DNA from: Ideonella sp.
GTDB lineage: Bacteria > Pseudomonadota > Gammaproteobacteria > Burkholderiales > Burkholderiaceae_C
Direction of reading: 5' to 3'
Length of the DNA stretch: 64,000 bases
NCBI GenBank assembly: GCA_015075165.1
Contig: JABTUY010000003.1
Span: 124,001 to 188,000, forward strand
Part shown: one piece after another, positions 18,138 to 27,553 of the stretch
How the letters are laid out: every line of letters starts with the position of its first letter
Position numbering within the stretch: position 1 is the first letter of the stretch
Made by a program: the position numbers and the translations under genes
Notes under the pieces: generated by a model
What the model was told of the DNA's origin: nothing
The model's database searches: none
Seen by the model: only the letters and a program-made list of their open reading frames with translations

Positions 18138-18719
18138 ATGGATCCGCACGCCCGGGCTTTGGCCGCCGCCTGCAGCGTCGCAACCGGCCTGCTGTTTGCC
18201 GGCTGTGCCGCGATGCCCGATAGCCATCTGACCGGTCGCGGTGACGCGAACAGCGCCCCCGCAGCGGTGCGTGACCATGCGCCGACCATCGCGCACGAGC
18301 GCGGCAGCGAAGTGGTGATCGCGGCGATGAATTTCCTCGACCAGCCGTACCGGCGCGGCGGCCAGAGTCTGCACACCGGGTTCGACTGCAGCGGCTTCAC
18401 GCGGCATCTCTATGGCCAGGCGCTCGGCATCGCGCTGCCGCGCAGCGCCGACGAACAAGCGCGCTTCGCCGGCCTGCGCACCGTGGCACGCAGCGAACTG
18501 CAACCGGGCGACCTGGTGTTCTTCGATACCCTGCGTCGCATGTACTCGCATGTCGGCATCTATGTGGGCGACGGGCGCTTCATCCATGCACCCCGCACCG
18601 GCGCGCAGGTGCGCGTCGAGAGCCTTTCGCTGCCGTACTGGAGCCGCCGCTTCACTGGCGCGCGGCGCGCCCTGACCGCCGCGGCGTCGCTGGCGGTGGT
18701 CGCGCCGCTGCGCCAGTAA
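18138..18719 (+). CDS. NlpC/P60 family lipoprotein endopeptidase
   Basis: A 193-residue lipoprotein with a cell-wall hydrolase domain. The signal peptide ends in the lipobox LFAGC (lipidated Cys23). The NlpC/P60 cysteine peptidase domain (about 55-180) has Cys84 in GFDCSGFTRH, His138 in YSHVGIYVGDG and His150 in FIHAPRTG, the full catalytic triad. It should cleave D-Glu-mDAP peptide links in peptidoglycan from the inner face of the outer membrane, like Spr/MepS. There is no Shine-Dalgarno; a promoter-like pair sits directly upstream. moaA follows on the same strand but has its own -10-like element. Confidence 0.92.
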   Translation: MDPHARALAAACSVATGLLFAGCAAMPDSHLTGRGDANSAPAAVRDHAPTIAHERGSEVVIAAMNFLDQPYRRGGQSLHTGFDCSGFTRHLYGQALGIALPRSADEQARFAGLRTVARSELQPGDLVFFDTLRRMYSHVGIYVGDGRFIHAPRTGAQVRVESLSLPYWSRRFTGARRALTAAASLAVVAPLRQ

Positions 18720-18776
18720 CCCCGTCCCGGGTGGGTCATCGCCGGTAGGCCCGCCGCCACCGGCACAATCGGGCCC

Positions 18777-19892
18777 ATGGGCGAAACCATCATTCCGTTG
18801 GCCGACCTGCGCTACCACGCCGCGGTGCCGGCGATCCCGGCGCGGCTCGAGGCGCCCACCGGCACGCTGCGCGACCGCCTGCGGCGGCCACTGCGCGACC
18901 TGCGCATCTCGGTCACCGACCGCTGCAACTTCCGCTGCAGCTACTGCATGCCGAAGGCGGTGTTCGACCGCGACTACCAGTTCCTGCCGCAGAAATCGCT
19001 GCTCGATTTCGAGGAGATCACGCGGCTGGCGCGGTTGTTCGGCGCGCACGGCGTGCACAAGCTGCGGCTGACCGGCGGCGAGCCGCTGCTGCGCAAAGGC
19101 ATCGAGCATCTGGTGGCGATGCTGGCCGAGGTACGCGGCGCCGACGGCCAGCCGCTGGATATCACGCTCACCACCAACGGCTCGCTGCTGGCGCGCAAGG
19201 CGCACGCGCTGAAGGCGGCCGGCCTGTCGCGCGTGACGGTAAGCCTGGACGCGCTCGACGACGGCATCTTCCGCACGATGAACGATGTCGACTTCCCGGT
19301 CGCCGACGTGCTGGCCGGCATCGAGGCGGCGCAGGCCGCCGGGCTGGCGCCGCTGAAGGTCAACATGGTCGTGCAGCGCGGCGTCAACGACCACGAAGCG
19401 GTGACGATGGCGCGGCGCTTTCGCGGCACCGGCATCGTGCTGCGCTTCATCGAGTACATGGACGTCGGCGCCACCAACGGCTGGCGCATGGACCAGGTGC
19501 TGCCGTCGGCCGAGTTGCTGCGGCGGCTGCAGGCGCACTGGGCGCTCGAGCCGCTGCAGCCGAACGCCAACGGCGAAACCGCCGAGCGCTGGCGTTACCG
19601 CGACGGCGGCGGCGAGATCGGCCTGATCTCGAGCGTGACGCAGGCGTTCTGCCGCGACTGCAACCGCGCCCGGTTGTCGACCGAAGGCAAGCTGTTCATG
19701 TGCCTGTTCGCCACTCAGGGGCACGACCTGCGTGCGCTGCTGCGCGGCGGCCGCAGCGACGACGAGATCTCGGCGGCGCTCGGTGCGCTGTGGGCGCAGC
19801 GCGACGATCGCTACTCCGAGCTGCGCAGCAGTGGCCGCGCGCCGCACGACGGCGCCGAACGCCGCGTCGAGATGCACTACATCGGCGGGTGA
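18777..19892 (+). CDS. moaA: GTP 3',8-cyclase MoaA
   Basis: A 371-residue radical SAM enzyme that converts GTP to (8S)-3',8-cyclo-GTP, the first step of molybdopterin synthesis, with MoaC. The N-terminal cluster motif is C50, C54, C57 in [14 protein letters not shown]; the C-terminal second cluster is formed by [32 protein letters not shown] is the SAM-binding GGE segment. The protein ends in Gly-Gly as in other MoaA. Its N-terminus is about 35 residues longer than in E. coli. It lies apart from the other moa/moe genes at 4.4-7 kb. A CACAAT seven bases before the ATG may be the -10 of a leaderless mRNA. Confidence 0.97.
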   Translation: MGETIIPLADLRYHAAVPAIPARLEAPTGTLRDRLRRPLRDLRISVTDRCNFRCSYCMPKAVFDRDYQFLPQKSLLDFEEITRLARLFGAHGVHKLRLTGGEPLLRKGIEHLVAMLAEVRGADGQPLDITLTTNGSLLARKAHALKAAGLSRVTVSLDALDDGIFRTMNDVDFPVADVLAGIEAAQAAGLAPLKVNMVVQRGVNDHEAVTMARRFRGTGIVLRFIEYMDVGATNGWRMDQVLPSAELLRRLQAHWALEPLQPNANGETAERWRYRDGGGEIGLISSVTQAFCRDCNRARLSTEGKLFMCLFATQGHDLRALLRGGRSDDEISAALGALWAQRDDRYSELRSSGRAPHDGAERRVEMHYIGG

Positions 19893-19913
19893 ACGAGCCT
19901 GCTCCGCGGGTAT

Positions 19914-20351
19914 TCACCGTCCGCCCGGCACCCCCCGATTGGCCAGCCGATCGGCGCGCTCGTTGCCAGGGTCGCCGACGTGGCCGCGCACCCAGTGCCA
20001 TTGCACATCGTGACGCGCCGCGGCGGCTTCGAGCCGCTGCCACAGCTCGACGTTCTTCACCGGCTTGTTGTCGGCGGTGCGCCAGCCGCGCAGCTTCCAG
20101 TTGTGGATCCAGCTGGTGATGCCGTTGCGCACGTATTCGCTGTCGGTGTAGAGCGCTACCCGGCTGCCCGCGGCGAGCGCCGACAGTGCCTCGATCACCG
20201 CGGTGAGTTCCATGCGGTTGTTGGTGGTCTGCGCCTCGCCGCCGAACAGCTCGGTCTCCTCGTCGCCGCGGCGCAGCAGCGCGCCCCACCCGCCCGGGCC
20301 CGGGTTGCCCTTGCAGGCGCCATCGGTGTAGACGACCACGCGGTCGCTCAT
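19914..20351 (-). CDS. rnhA: ribonuclease HI
   Basis: A 145-residue endonuclease that cleaves the RNA strand of RNA-DNA hybrids, removing R-loops and primers. The metal-binding acidic residues are Asp10 ([15 protein letters not shown]), Glu48 (NNRMELTAV), Asp70 (YTDSEYV) and Asp134 (NERADRLA); the basic handle [16 protein letters not shown] is present. The ATG at 20351 gives the normal N-terminus; an earlier in-frame start would add 18 unrelated residues. It follows the methyltransferase gene by 66 bases and converges with moaA. Confidence 0.97.
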   Translation of the reverse strand: MSDRVVVYTDGACKGNPGPGGWGALLRRGDEETELFGGEAQTTNNRMELTAVIEALSALAAGSRVALYTDSEYVRNGITSWIHNWKLRGWRTADNKPVKNVELWQRLEAAAARHDVQWHWVRGHVGDPGNERADRLANRGVPGGR

Positions 20352-20417
20352 GGTGTCGGTCTCCTGTCGATCATTGCGAAGGGAATGCGGCGCACCGTGC
20401 GGCACGCCGGCTGGGGC

Positions 20418-21254
20418 TCAATCCACCTCGGCCGTCTCGCGCCGATGGTGGGTGGCCACCGCCGGCGCCGCCTGCGGCTTGGCCTTCTGGCGCGCCAGGC
20501 CCACCAGCCGCATGCCGCGCACGCGCTTCACCGCGACCAGCAGGTACACCGCGCCGAACACCGGCCACCAGCGCTCGCCGGTGCGCTCGATCCAGGCCCA
20601 GCGGTCGAGCCAGGCCTGCGAGCGCACCGGCGCGCGCCAGCAGCCGAAGCGGCCGTGCTCGACCTCGAAGCTCAGCAGCCGCAACCAGTCGCGCAGCCGC
20701 CAGTAGCCGATGAGCTCGCCCTCGCGCGGCAGGAAGCGCGGCCGCTGCGCGCTCGACATGCGCTGGCGCAGCGCACCGAGCCGCCGGCGCAGGCCCCACA
20801 GGCTGGCCGGGTTGAAGCCGACGATCACCACCCGCCCCTCGGGCACCAGCACGCGCTCGGCCTCGCGCAGCGTCTCGTGCGGATCGCGCGCCAGCTCGAG
20901 CCCGTGCGGCAGCACCAGCAGGTCGATGCTCTGGTTCGGGAACGGCAGCGCGTCGAAGTCGCAATGCAGCGCCACCGATGGGCCCGACGCATCGGTGCTG
21001 GCGATGGGTTCCGCCGCACGCGGCAGCTCGCTGCGCCCGGGCACCACCAGCGAATCGTGCGCCACCCAGCGGTAAGGCATGCGGTTGGCGCGCAGCGCGT
21101 CGAGTTGCGGCAGCCCGAGCTGCAACGCGTGGAAGCCGAAGCGGTCGGCCACCATCTCGTCGAGACGGGCCTGCTCCCAGGCGAGCAGGTAGCGCCCGGG
21201 CGGGCTCTGCAGCCAGGCCGCGAGCTCCAAAATCGCGTCGTCTCGGGCGGACAT
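20418..21254 (-). CDS. SAM-dependent methyltransferase-like protein (type 11 domain)
   Basis: A 278-residue protein with the second half of a class I methyltransferase fold clearly visible: LPFPNQSIDLLVLPHGLELARDP, LREAERVLVPEGRVVIVGFNP, then a family-specific C-terminal region with SLWGLRRRLG and LPREGELIGYWRLRDWLRLL. The glycine-rich SAM loop (motif I) is weak in the first 100 residues, so cofactor binding is inferred. A basic, Ala-rich tail ends the protein. In related genomes this gene commonly neighbours rnhA, as here. The methylated substrate is unknown. The start ATG 21254 is chosen for the family N-terminus; no strong ribosome site is visible. Confidence 0.8.
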   Translation of the reverse strand: MSARDDAILELAAWLQSPPGRYLLAWEQARLDEMVADRFGFHALQLGLPQLDALRANRMPYRWVAHDSLVVPGRSELPRAAEPIASTDASGPSVALHCDFDALPFPNQSIDLLVLPHGLELARDPHETLREAERVLVPEGRVVIVGFNPASLWGLRRRLGALRQRMSSAQRPRFLPREGELIGYWRLRDWLRLLSFEVEHGRFGCWRAPVRSQAWLDRWAWIERTGERWWPVFGAVYLLVAVKRVRGMRLVGLARQKAKPQAAPAVATHHRRETAEVD

Positions 21255-21473
21255 GGGTGGGGTACGGTGCGTCGGCGTGCGGCCGTTGGGCAGGTCGGGC
21301 AACGACCAGGGCGTGGCCGCCGGCAGGGGTCGGCTGCGCATTCTAGTGATGCGGGTTGTTGCGTGAAGGATGCAACGCAGTGCCAGCCGGGGGCTCCCGG
21401 AGAATGCCTGCGCGGCTGCAAGGTATCCTGCGCTTTGCGGTTGGCACCTCGAAGCCGCGCCGTTGCCCTTCGC

Positions 21474-23213
21474 ATGACGTTTCCGTTCCTCAACCGCCCC
21501 CCCGCGCCGATGCGCGCGCGTGCGGCCGCCCTGTTGCTGGTGGCCGCAGTGCTCGGCGGTTGCGCCACGCCACCGCCTTCGACCAGTGGCGATGCTGCCG
21601 CGAGCGTCACCCCCGTTGCCGAACCACCTGCGGCCGCGGCCAGCGCTGCGGCCGCGGCTTCGGCCGTCGCCGCGGCCGCCAGTGGCGTGGCGGCACCCGC
21701 GCCCGCGCCGATGGCTGCGGCGAGCGCGCCGGCAGTGGAAGATCCGGTGCGTCCCGAGGCTCGGATCGATTTCAACGACCCGACCGCGCGCAGCGATCTG
21801 TGGCAGCGACTGCGCAACGGCTATGGCATCGAGCCGATCGACAACGCGCGTGTGCGCAAGTGGGAGCGCTACTACGCCGAGCGGCCCGACTACGTGGCGC
21901 GCATGACCGACCGCGGCGGGCGCTACCTGTTCCACGTGGTCGAGGAGCTCGAGAAGCGAAAGATGCCGCTCGATCTCGCGTTGCTGCCGTTCATCGAGAG
22001 CGCGTTCAACCCGCAGGCCGTCTCGGTGGCACGGGCCGCCGGTATGTGGCAGTTCATGCCGTCGACCGGCCGGGTGTTCGACCTGACACAGAACGCCTTC
22101 CGCGACGACCGCCGTGACATCCTGGCCTCGACCCGCGCCGCACTCGACTATCTCGGCAAGCTGCACGACATGTTCAACGGCGACTGGCACCTCGCGCTGG
22201 CCGCCTACAACTGGGGCGAAGGCAATGTGCAGCGCGCGTTGCGTCGCAAGCGCGACCACAAGGCCGACACGGTCTACGAGAGCTTGCGTCGCATGCCGGG
22301 CGAGACGCGCGACTACGTGCCCAAGTTGCAGGCGATGAAGAACATCGTCGCCGACCCGGCGGCGTTCGGCCTCACGCTGCCGCCGCTCGAGAACCACCCG
22401 TATTTCCTCAGCGTGCCGATCGAGCGCGACATCGACGTCGAACTGGCCGCCAAGCTGGCGCAGATCGACCTCGACGAGTTCCAGCAGCTCAACCCGCAAA
22501 TGAACCGGCCGGTGATCCTGGCTGCCGGCACGCCGCAGGTGCTGCTACCCTATGACGGCGCCAATGCCTTCGTGCGCAATCTGCCGCAGGCGCAAGGCCC
22601 GCTGGCGAGCTGGACGGTGTGGGTGGCGCCCAAGGCGATGAAGCCTGCGCAAGTCGCGGAGCTGGTGGGCATGAGCGAGGCCGAACTGCGCGATGTCAAC
22701 CACATCCCGCCGTCGATGGTGGTGCAGGCAGGCTCGTCGCTGGTGGTGCCGCGCCCCGAGGAGCGCCTGCACGACGTGCCGGAAGACCTGGCCGAGAACG
22801 GCCGCCTGCTGCTCACGCCCGAGGGCCGCGCCCTGCGCCGCGTGAGCTTCCGCGCCGGCCGGCGCGGCGACAGCGTGGTCGCGGTCGCGCGGCGCTACCG
22901 CGTCCGGCCCGAAACGGTGGCGCACTGGAACAACGTGTCGGTGAACGCGCGGTTCCGCCCCGGCCAGCACATCGTCGTGATGGTGGCAACCAAGCCGGCA
23001 CGGGCGCCGGCGCGCAAGTCAGCCGCGAAGGCCGCCCGCGTGTCGGCGCACAAGGCAGCGGCCAGGTCACCCCGTGCGCCGGTGCGCAAGGCCGCCGCCG
23101 GCACCACGCGCAAGCCGGCGCGTCGGGCGACGGCCAAGGCCCCGCACAACGGTGCGCCGAAGGCCGCGGCGGCAGCGCGCACCAAGTCTTCGCCGCTGGC
23201 CGCGCGGCGGTGA
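21474..23213 (+). CDS. mltD: membrane-bound lytic murein transglycosylase D
   Basis: A 579-residue peptidoglycan hydrolase. A lipoprotein signal ends in VLGGC (Cys30 with the ATG at 21474; a second in-frame ATG at 21510 is possible). A linker of Ala, Pro and Val (about 32-90) leads to the SLT domain with catalytic Glu175 in LLPFIESAFNP, AAGMWQFMPSTGR and LALAAYNWGEGNV. One clear LysM-like segment follows near 450-500 (RAGRRGDSVVAVARRYRV...NNVS). The last 75 residues are an unusual Lys/Arg/Ala-rich repetitive tail (KAA, RKP, RKSAAKAA), likely binding cell-wall polymers or nucleic acid. It cleaves glycan strands to 1,6-anhydro ends from the outer-membrane side. Confidence 0.94.
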   Translation: MTFPFLNRPPAPMRARAAALLLVAAVLGGCATPPPSTSGDAAASVTPVAEPPAAAASAAAAASAVAAAASGVAAPAPAPMAAASAPAVEDPVRPEARIDFNDPTARSDLWQRLRNGYGIEPIDNARVRKWERYYAERPDYVARMTDRGGRYLFHVVEELEKRKMPLDLALLPFIESAFNPQAVSVARAAGMWQFMPSTGRVFDLTQNAFRDDRRDILASTRAALDYLGKLHDMFNGDWHLALAAYNWGEGNVQRALRRKRDHKADTVYESLRRMPGETRDYVPKLQAMKNIVADPAAFGLTLPPLENHPYFLSVPIERDIDVELAAKLAQIDLDEFQQLNPQMNRPVILAAGTPQVLLPYDGANAFVRNLPQAQGPLASWTVWVAPKAMKPAQVAELVGMSEAELRDVNHIPPSMVVQAGSSLVVPRPEERLHDVPEDLAENGRLLLTPEGRALRRVSFRAGRRGDSVVAVARRYRVRPETVAHWNNVSVNARFRPGQHIVVMVATKPARAPARKSAAKAARVSAHKAAARSPRAPVRKAAAGTTRKPARRATAKAPHNGAPKAAAAARTKSSPLAARR

Positions 23214-23257
23214 CACCAGGGCCGCCTGCGGCCGGGCGCACGCGCAAGCGGTGCGCG

Positions 23258-23845
23258 TCAACGCCGGTCGCTCAACGCATGTGCGATCGTCGACAGATCC
23301 ACGTACTCCAGCTCGCTGCCCACGGGCACGCCGCGCGCCAGCCGCGTCACCTTGATGCCGCGCGCGGCCAGCGCCTGCCCGGCCACGTGCGCGGTGGCCT
23401 CGCCCTCGGCGGTGAAGCTGAGCGCGAGGATCACCTCCTGCACCGTGCCATCGCCGGCGCGTTCGAGCAGCGGCGCCAGGCCGATGTCGTGCACGCCCAC
23501 GCCGTCGAGCGGGCTCAACCGCCCCATCAGCACGAAGTACAGGCCGTGGAAGCTGCCGCTGCGCTCGAGCGCGGCCTGGTCGGCCGGCGTCTCCACCACC
23601 GCGAGCTGGCGGCCGTCGCGCCGCGGGTCGAGGCAGGTGGCGCAGACCTCGGCCTCGGTGAAGGTGTGGCAGCGCCGACAGTGCCGCACCTGCTGGTCGG
23701 CTGCCAGCAGCGCCGCAGCGAGCCGCCGCGCACCGTCGCGGTCGTGCTGCAGCAGGTGAAATGCCATCCGCTGCGCCGATTTCGCACCCACGCCGGGCAG
23801 GCGCCGCAGCGCCTCGAGCAGATCGTGCAGCGCGTGCTCGGACAA
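23258..23845 (-). CDS. recR: recombination protein RecR
   Basis: A 195-residue DNA-binding protein that with RecO (and RecF) loads RecA on gapped DNA. Features in order: helix-hairpin-helix [20 protein letters not shown], zinc cysteines C56, C59, C68 and C71, and a Toprim domain with [12 protein letters not shown] and [12 protein letters not shown]. The start is a TTG at 23845 because no ATG or GTG gives the family N-terminus; the frame stays open further upstream. It is the last gene of the dnaX-ybaB-recR unit, 70 bases after ybaB, and converges with mltD. Confidence 0.96.
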   Translation of the reverse strand: MSEHALHDLLEALRRLPGVGAKSAQRMAFHLLQHDRDGARRLAAALLAADQQVRHCRRCHTFTEAEVCATCLDPRRDGRQLAVVETPADQAALERSGSFHGLYFVLMGRLSPLDGVGVHDIGLAPLLERAGDGTVQEVILALSFTAEGEATAHVAGQALAARGIKVTRLARGVPVGSELEYVDLSTIAHALSDRR

Positions 23846-23915
23846 GCGCGGAGCCTCGGGCGGGAACAGGCCGGCTGACGCGTGAATCAGGCGAGCGCCA
23901 GGAGCCGTGCGCCGA

Positions 23916-24242
23916 TCAGAACGGGAACTTCATGCCCGGGATTTGCGGCATGCCGGCCGAGAGTTTGCCCATCTTCTCTTGCGACGTGGCCTCGGCGCGG
24001 CGGATCGCATCGTTGAACGCGGCGGCCACCAGGTCTTCGAGCATATCCTTGTCGTCGGCAAGCAGGCTGGGGTCGATGGCCACGCGCTTCACGTCGTGAC
24101 GGCAGGTCATCGTGATCTTGACGAGGCCGGCGCCGGCTTGGCCCTCGACCTCGATCGTCGCCAGTTCTTCCTGCGCCTTGCGCAGGTTGTCTTGCATCGC
24201 CTGGGCCTGCTTCATCAAGCCGGCCAGCTGGTTCTTCATCAT
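23916..24242 (-). CDS. YbaB/EbfC family nucleoid-associated protein
   Basis: A 108-residue DNA-binding protein of the YbaB/EbfC family. The Met-rich start [27 protein letters not shown], the [30 protein letters not shown] core and the tail with Gly/Met/Pro ([14 protein letters not shown]) are diagnostic. It forms dimers that coat DNA. The first ATG overlaps the stop of dnaX (ATGA), and recR follows, the standard dnaX-ybaB-recR arrangement. Confidence 0.95.
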   Translation of the reverse strand: MMKNQLAGLMKQAQAMQDNLRKAQEELATIEVEGQAGAGLVKITMTCRHDVKRVAIDPSLLADDKDMLEDLVAAAFNDAIRRAEATSQEKMGKLSAGMPQIPGMKFPF

Positions 24243-26086
24243 GGTGAAAGGTTCCTCGGGTTGGGCTTGATCGACCCCGGCACGATGCGTGCCGTGCTGA
24301 ACTGCGACATCACCTCGCGCACCAGCGGGTCGGCCTGTATCGCCTGCTCGGCCTGCCGCTGCGCGCGCGCGCGCGCAGCGGCGTCGCGCAGCGCCGGGCT
24401 GTCGAGTGCGACGCCGTCGATCAGCTCGAGCTCGACCGCATGGCCTTGCGCGGCCGACACCGCGGCCTGCAGCTTGTCGCGCAGCGCCGCCGTGCGCAGC
24501 GCTTCGCGCTCGACGCGCAGGCGCCAGCGCGGCGGGACACAGCCGGTGTCTTCGGCCAGCCACTCGGCCTGCATCGCCAGCTCGCGCACCAGCGCCGTGA
24601 TCGCCCCGCCGGCGTTCAGCGTGGCGACGAGCGTGGCCCAGCGCTGGCCGAGCACGGTGGGCTGCAACGCTTCGGTCGCGCGCTGGTGAGGCGGCTCGCT
24701 CGAGGTTGATGCGGCAACGCCGGCCGCGCGATCGCTCGCGGCGGTGCCGGCATCGTCGGGAACCGCATCGAGCCACGCCGGTGGCTCCGGCAGCACCGGC
24801 TTCGACGCGACCGCGTTGGCCTTGGCCGACACGAGCGCGACGTTCGCGGCCGCGGGAGCCGCGGCGCTGCACGCGGGTGCAACGGGCTGCGCAGGTGCGG
24901 CGGGCTGCGCGGGTGCGTCTGCAGCCGCAGACCGGAGCGCGGCGGCGGCGCCGGTCGCGGGCGCGACCTCTGCAGCGGCACCCGGTCCCAGCGGCGGAAA
25001 CGCCAGGAAGCGCAGCAGCACCATCGTCAGCGCCGCGTACTCGTCGTTCAGCAGCGGCAGCTCGCCGCGGCCATGCACCGCAATGCTGTACAGCAGTTGC
25101 GTCTCGTCGGCGCTCAACGCGCCCGCGAGTCGCGCGGCCTCAGCCGCGTCGGGGTCGTCGGCATCGAGCGCGCCCGGCACCGCCTGCGCCACCGCCATCT
25201 GCTGCAGCAGGCCGGCCAGCTCTTCGAGCGCGCCGGCGGCCGACTGGCCGCGCCCGCGCAGGCCATCGACCACGGCGAGCACGGCCACGCCGTCGCGCGC
25301 GGCCAGCGCCTGCACGATCGCCGCCGCCACCGAGCGCTCGACGCTGCCGAGCATGGCGCGCACCGCGGCCTCCTGCAGGCGCCCGCCGCCATAGGCGATG
25401 GCCTGATCGGCCAGCGACAGCGCATCGCGCATCGAGCCGCGCGCGCCGCGCGCCAGCAGGCGCAGCGCACCGGCGTCGTGCGCCACGCCTTCGGCCTGCA
25501 GCACGCGCTCGAGATACTCGGCCACCGTCTGCGGCGCCATCGGCCGCAGGTTGAACTGCAGGCAGCGGCTCAGCACCGTGGGCAGCATCTTGTCGGGGTC
25601 GGTCGTGGCCAGCACGAACTTCAGGTACTCGGGCGGCTCCTCGAGCGTCTTCAGCAGCGCGCTGAAGGCATCCTTGGTGAGCTGGTGCGCCTCGTCGATC
25701 ATGAAGACCTTGAAGCGGCCCACGCTCGGCTTGTAGGCCGCGCGCTCGATCAGCTCGCGCGCTTCTTCGATGCCGCGGTTCGACGCGGCATCGAGCTCGA
25801 TGTAGTCGATGTAGCGGTCGGCGTCGATCTCGGTGCAGGCCTGGCAGCGGCCGCACGGCTCGGCGGTGACGCCGCCGTTGCCATCGGGGCCGGTGCAGTT
25901 CAGGCTCTTGGCGAGGATGCGCGAGACCGTGGTCTTGCCGATGCCGCGTGTGCCGGTGAACAGGTAGGCATGGTGCAGCCGGCCGCTGGCCAGCGCATTG
26001 CCGAGCGCGCGCACGACATGCTCCTGCCCCACCATCTCGGCGAAGCGGCGCGGCCGGTACTTGCGCGCGAGAACCATCGAACCCAT
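24239..26086 (-). CDS. dnaX: DNA polymerase III subunit tau (DnaX)
   Basis: A 615-residue clamp-loader ATPase. Walker A is GTRGIGKT (45-52); the zinc module has C64, C78, C81 and C84; Walker B and sensor regions are [28 protein letters not shown] and [17 protein letters not shown]. An Ala/Pro-rich linker (about 385-485) joins the C-terminal tau part that binds the polymerase core and DnaB. No slippery A-rich frameshift site for a gamma form is visible. A TAGAAT stands seven bases before the ATG at 26086, with no Shine-Dalgarno, so the mRNA may be leaderless. ybaB overlaps its stop. Confidence 0.96.
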   Translation of the reverse strand: MGSMVLARKYRPRRFAEMVGQEHVVRALGNALASGRLHHAYLFTGTRGIGKTTVSRILAKSLNCTGPDGNGGVTAEPCGRCQACTEIDADRYIDYIELDAASNRGIEEARELIERAAYKPSVGRFKVFMIDEAHQLTKDAFSALLKTLEEPPEYLKFVLATTDPDKMLPTVLSRCLQFNLRPMAPQTVAEYLERVLQAEGVAHDAGALRLLARGARGSMRDALSLADQAIAYGGGRLQEAAVRAMLGSVERSVAAAIVQALAARDGVAVLAVVDGLRGRGQSAAGALEELAGLLQQMAVAQAVPGALDADDPDAAEAARLAGALSADETQLLYSIAVHGRGELPLLNDEYAALTMVLLRFLAFPPLGPGAAAEVAPATGAAAALRSAAADAPAQPAAPAQPVAPACSAAAPAAANVALVSAKANAVASKPVLPEPPAWLDAVPDDAGTAASDRAAGVAASTSSEPPHQRATEALQPTVLGQRWATLVATLNAGGAITALVRELAMQAEWLAEDTGCVPPRWRLRVEREALRTAALRDKLQAAVSAAQGHAVELELIDGVALDSPALRDAAARARAQRQAEQAIQADPLVREVMSQFSTARIVPGSIKPNPRNLSP

Positions 26087-26093
26087 GGCGCCG

Positions 26094-26099
26094 ATTCTA
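26094..26099 (-). promoter_or_regulatory. -10-like TAGAAT immediately upstream of dnaX
   Basis: On the minus strand TAGAAT is followed by seven bases (CGGCGCC) and the dnaX ATG. This spacing places the transcription start at or next to the start codon. Confidence 0.5.
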
Positions 26100-26173
26100 C
26101 GGGCCGACCCCACGCCGCCACGGCGCGCCGCGGCTTGCACCCGCGGTGCGTCGGGCGCCGCGGCACGCTGCCC

Positions 26174-26179
26174 GATAAT
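26174..26179 (+). promoter_or_regulatory. -10-like GATAAT upstream of the PurM-like gene
   Basis: GATAAT followed by CGCGCCCG and the ATG at 26188, without a Shine-Dalgarno. It matches the pattern seen before dnaX, yhbY and rlmD. Confidence 0.5.
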
Positions 26180-26187
26180 CGCGCCCG

Positions 26188-27318
26188 ATGACGACGCCTG
26201 CCCCGAGCGCACCCGACACCACCACGCTGCGCTACGAGCAGGCCGGCGTCAACTACGAGCTGATCGATCCGCTGAAGGTCAGCGCGCAGCGCGCCGCCGC
26301 GGCCACCGCGACGCAGCTCGGCATGCACGGCTTTCGCGAGCTGGCCGCGTCGCGCGGCGAATCGGCCTACGTCGTCGACGTGGGTCCGTTCCACCTCGCC
26401 AGCATCGTCGAGTGCCTGGGTTCGAAGGCGCTGGTGGCCGACGAGATGGCGCGCCTCACCGGCAGGAGCTATTACGCCGGCATCGCGCAGGACACGATCG
26501 CGATGGCGGTGAACGACCTGATCACCGTCGGCGCCACGCCGCTGGTGGTGCAGGCCTACTGGGCCACCGGCGGCTCCGACTGGTTCGGCGACGCCGCGCG
26601 CGCACAGGCGCTGGTCGATGGCTGGCAGCGTGCCTGCGAAGCCTGCGGCGTCGCCTGGGGCGGCGGCGAGACGCCGGCGCTGGCCGGCATCGTCGAGGCC
26701 GGCCGCATCGACCTCGCGGCCGCCTGCACCGGCATCGTCAACCCGAAGACGCGGCTGTCGCTCGGCGAGCGGCTCGGCGCCGGCGATGCGATCGTGTTGC
26801 TCGATTCGAGCGGCATCCACGCCAACGGCCTGAGCCTGGCGCGCGCGCTGGTGCCGCGCCTGCCGCAGGGCTACCTGACACCGGTGCGGCCCGGCCTCGC
26901 CTATGGCGACGCGCTGCTCGCGCCGACCACGCTGTACGCCCCGGTCACCGAGGCGCTGTGGCGCGCCGGCATCGTGCCGCACTACTGCGCCAATATCACC
27001 GGCCACGGCTGGCGCAAGCTGCTGCGCCACCCGGGGCGCTTCGGCTACCGCATCCACACGCTGCCGCCGCTGCCGCCGGTGCTGGCATTCATGCAGCAGC
27101 ACGCCCATCTGGACGACCACGAGGCCTACGGCACGCTGAACATGGGCGCCGGCTTCGCACTGTTCGTGGCGGCTGCCGACGCAGCGCGCGTGGTCGAGGT
27201 GGCGCAACGGCTCGGCATCGGTGCCCGCGTGGCCGGCGAGGTGCTCGCCGGCCCGAAGCAACTGACGATCGAGCCGCTCGGCGTGCACTACGGCGAGGAC
27301 GCGCTGCACTTGCGCTGA
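26188..27318 (+). CDS. AIR synthase (PurM)-related protein
   Basis: A 376-residue member of the PurM-like superfamily. The N-terminal part (LRYEQAGVNYELIDPLK, ...IAMAVNDLITVGATPLVVQAYWATG, WGGGETPALAG) and the C-terminal AIRS_C part (LLDSSGIHANGLSLARALV, LLAPTTLYAPV, GTLNMGAGFALFV) follow PurM in order. Important positions differ: DGVGTK of PurM is ECLGSK here, GGETAEMPG is GGETPALAG and the TGGGF loop is TGHGW. It is therefore a paralogue whose substrate need not be formylglycinamidine ribonucleotide. A canonical purM is expected elsewhere. It is divergent from dnaX and is followed by the 4.5S RNA gene. Confidence 0.85.
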   Translation: MTTPAPSAPDTTTLRYEQAGVNYELIDPLKVSAQRAAAATATQLGMHGFRELAASRGESAYVVDVGPFHLASIVECLGSKALVADEMARLTGRSYYAGIAQDTIAMAVNDLITVGATPLVVQAYWATGGSDWFGDAARAQALVDGWQRACEACGVAWGGGETPALAGIVEAGRIDLAAACTGIVNPKTRLSLGERLGAGDAIVLLDSSGIHANGLSLARALVPRLPQGYLTPVRPGLAYGDALLAPTTLYAPVTEALWRAGIVPHYCANITGHGWRKLLRHPGRFGYRIHTLPPLPPVLAFMQQHAHLDDHEAYGTLNMGAGFALFVAAADAARVVEVAQRLGIGARVAGEVLAGPKQLTIEPLGVHYGEDALHLR

Positions 27319-27323
27319 GGCGT

Positions 27324-27354
27324 TTGTCCCCGGCCCACGCCGGGCGCCTACAAT
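27324..27354 (+). promoter_or_regulatory. promoter of the 4.5S RNA gene
   Basis: TTGTCC (27324-27329) and TACAAT (27349-27354) are separated by 19 bases and lie just after the PurM-like stop. The predicted start, about 27361, coincides with the 5' end of the folded RNA. Confidence 0.6.
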
Positions 27355-27361
27355 CGACGGC

Positions 27362-27456
27362 GACGGGCCTCCTCGCATGGAAGCGCGGTCAACCGGGTCA
27401 GGTGGGGAACCAAGCAGCCCTAGCCGTTGCAACCAGTGCCGAGGGCAAGGCTCGTC
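27362..27456 (+). ncRNA. ffs: signal recognition particle 4.5S RNA
   Basis: The conserved SRP apical motif is present: GGGTCAGGTGGGGAAC (27395-27410) followed by AAGCAGCCC, as in bacterial small SRP RNAs (GGUCAGG...GGAA...AAGCAGCC). The ends pair: GACGGGCC at 27362-27369 with GGCTCGTC at 27449-27456, and CTC/GAG further in, giving one long hairpin of about 95 nt. It binds Ffh and directs nascent membrane proteins to FtsY. A promoter stands directly upstream. The exact 3' end and terminator are not clear; no T-run follows closely. Confidence 0.88.
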
Positions 27457-27553
27457 ACTTGCGTCGAGCCGCCGCGCCGCTCACCTGCCGCAACGCCATC
27501 ACCACCGCGCGAAAGGCTCCTTCGGGCCAACGGCAGGCGGCGATCGGGGCCGC

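Noticed and set aside
21255-21473. Possible small gene in the methyltransferase-mltD divergent gap
   Set aside because: No frame with a good start and conserved features; only an inverted repeat (GTTGC...GCAAC) near 21357-21375 and weak promoter-like sequence.
24239-26086. Programmed frameshift in dnaX producing a gamma subunit
   Set aside because: No A-rich slippery heptamer is visible in this GC-rich gene and the full tau frame is uninterrupted.
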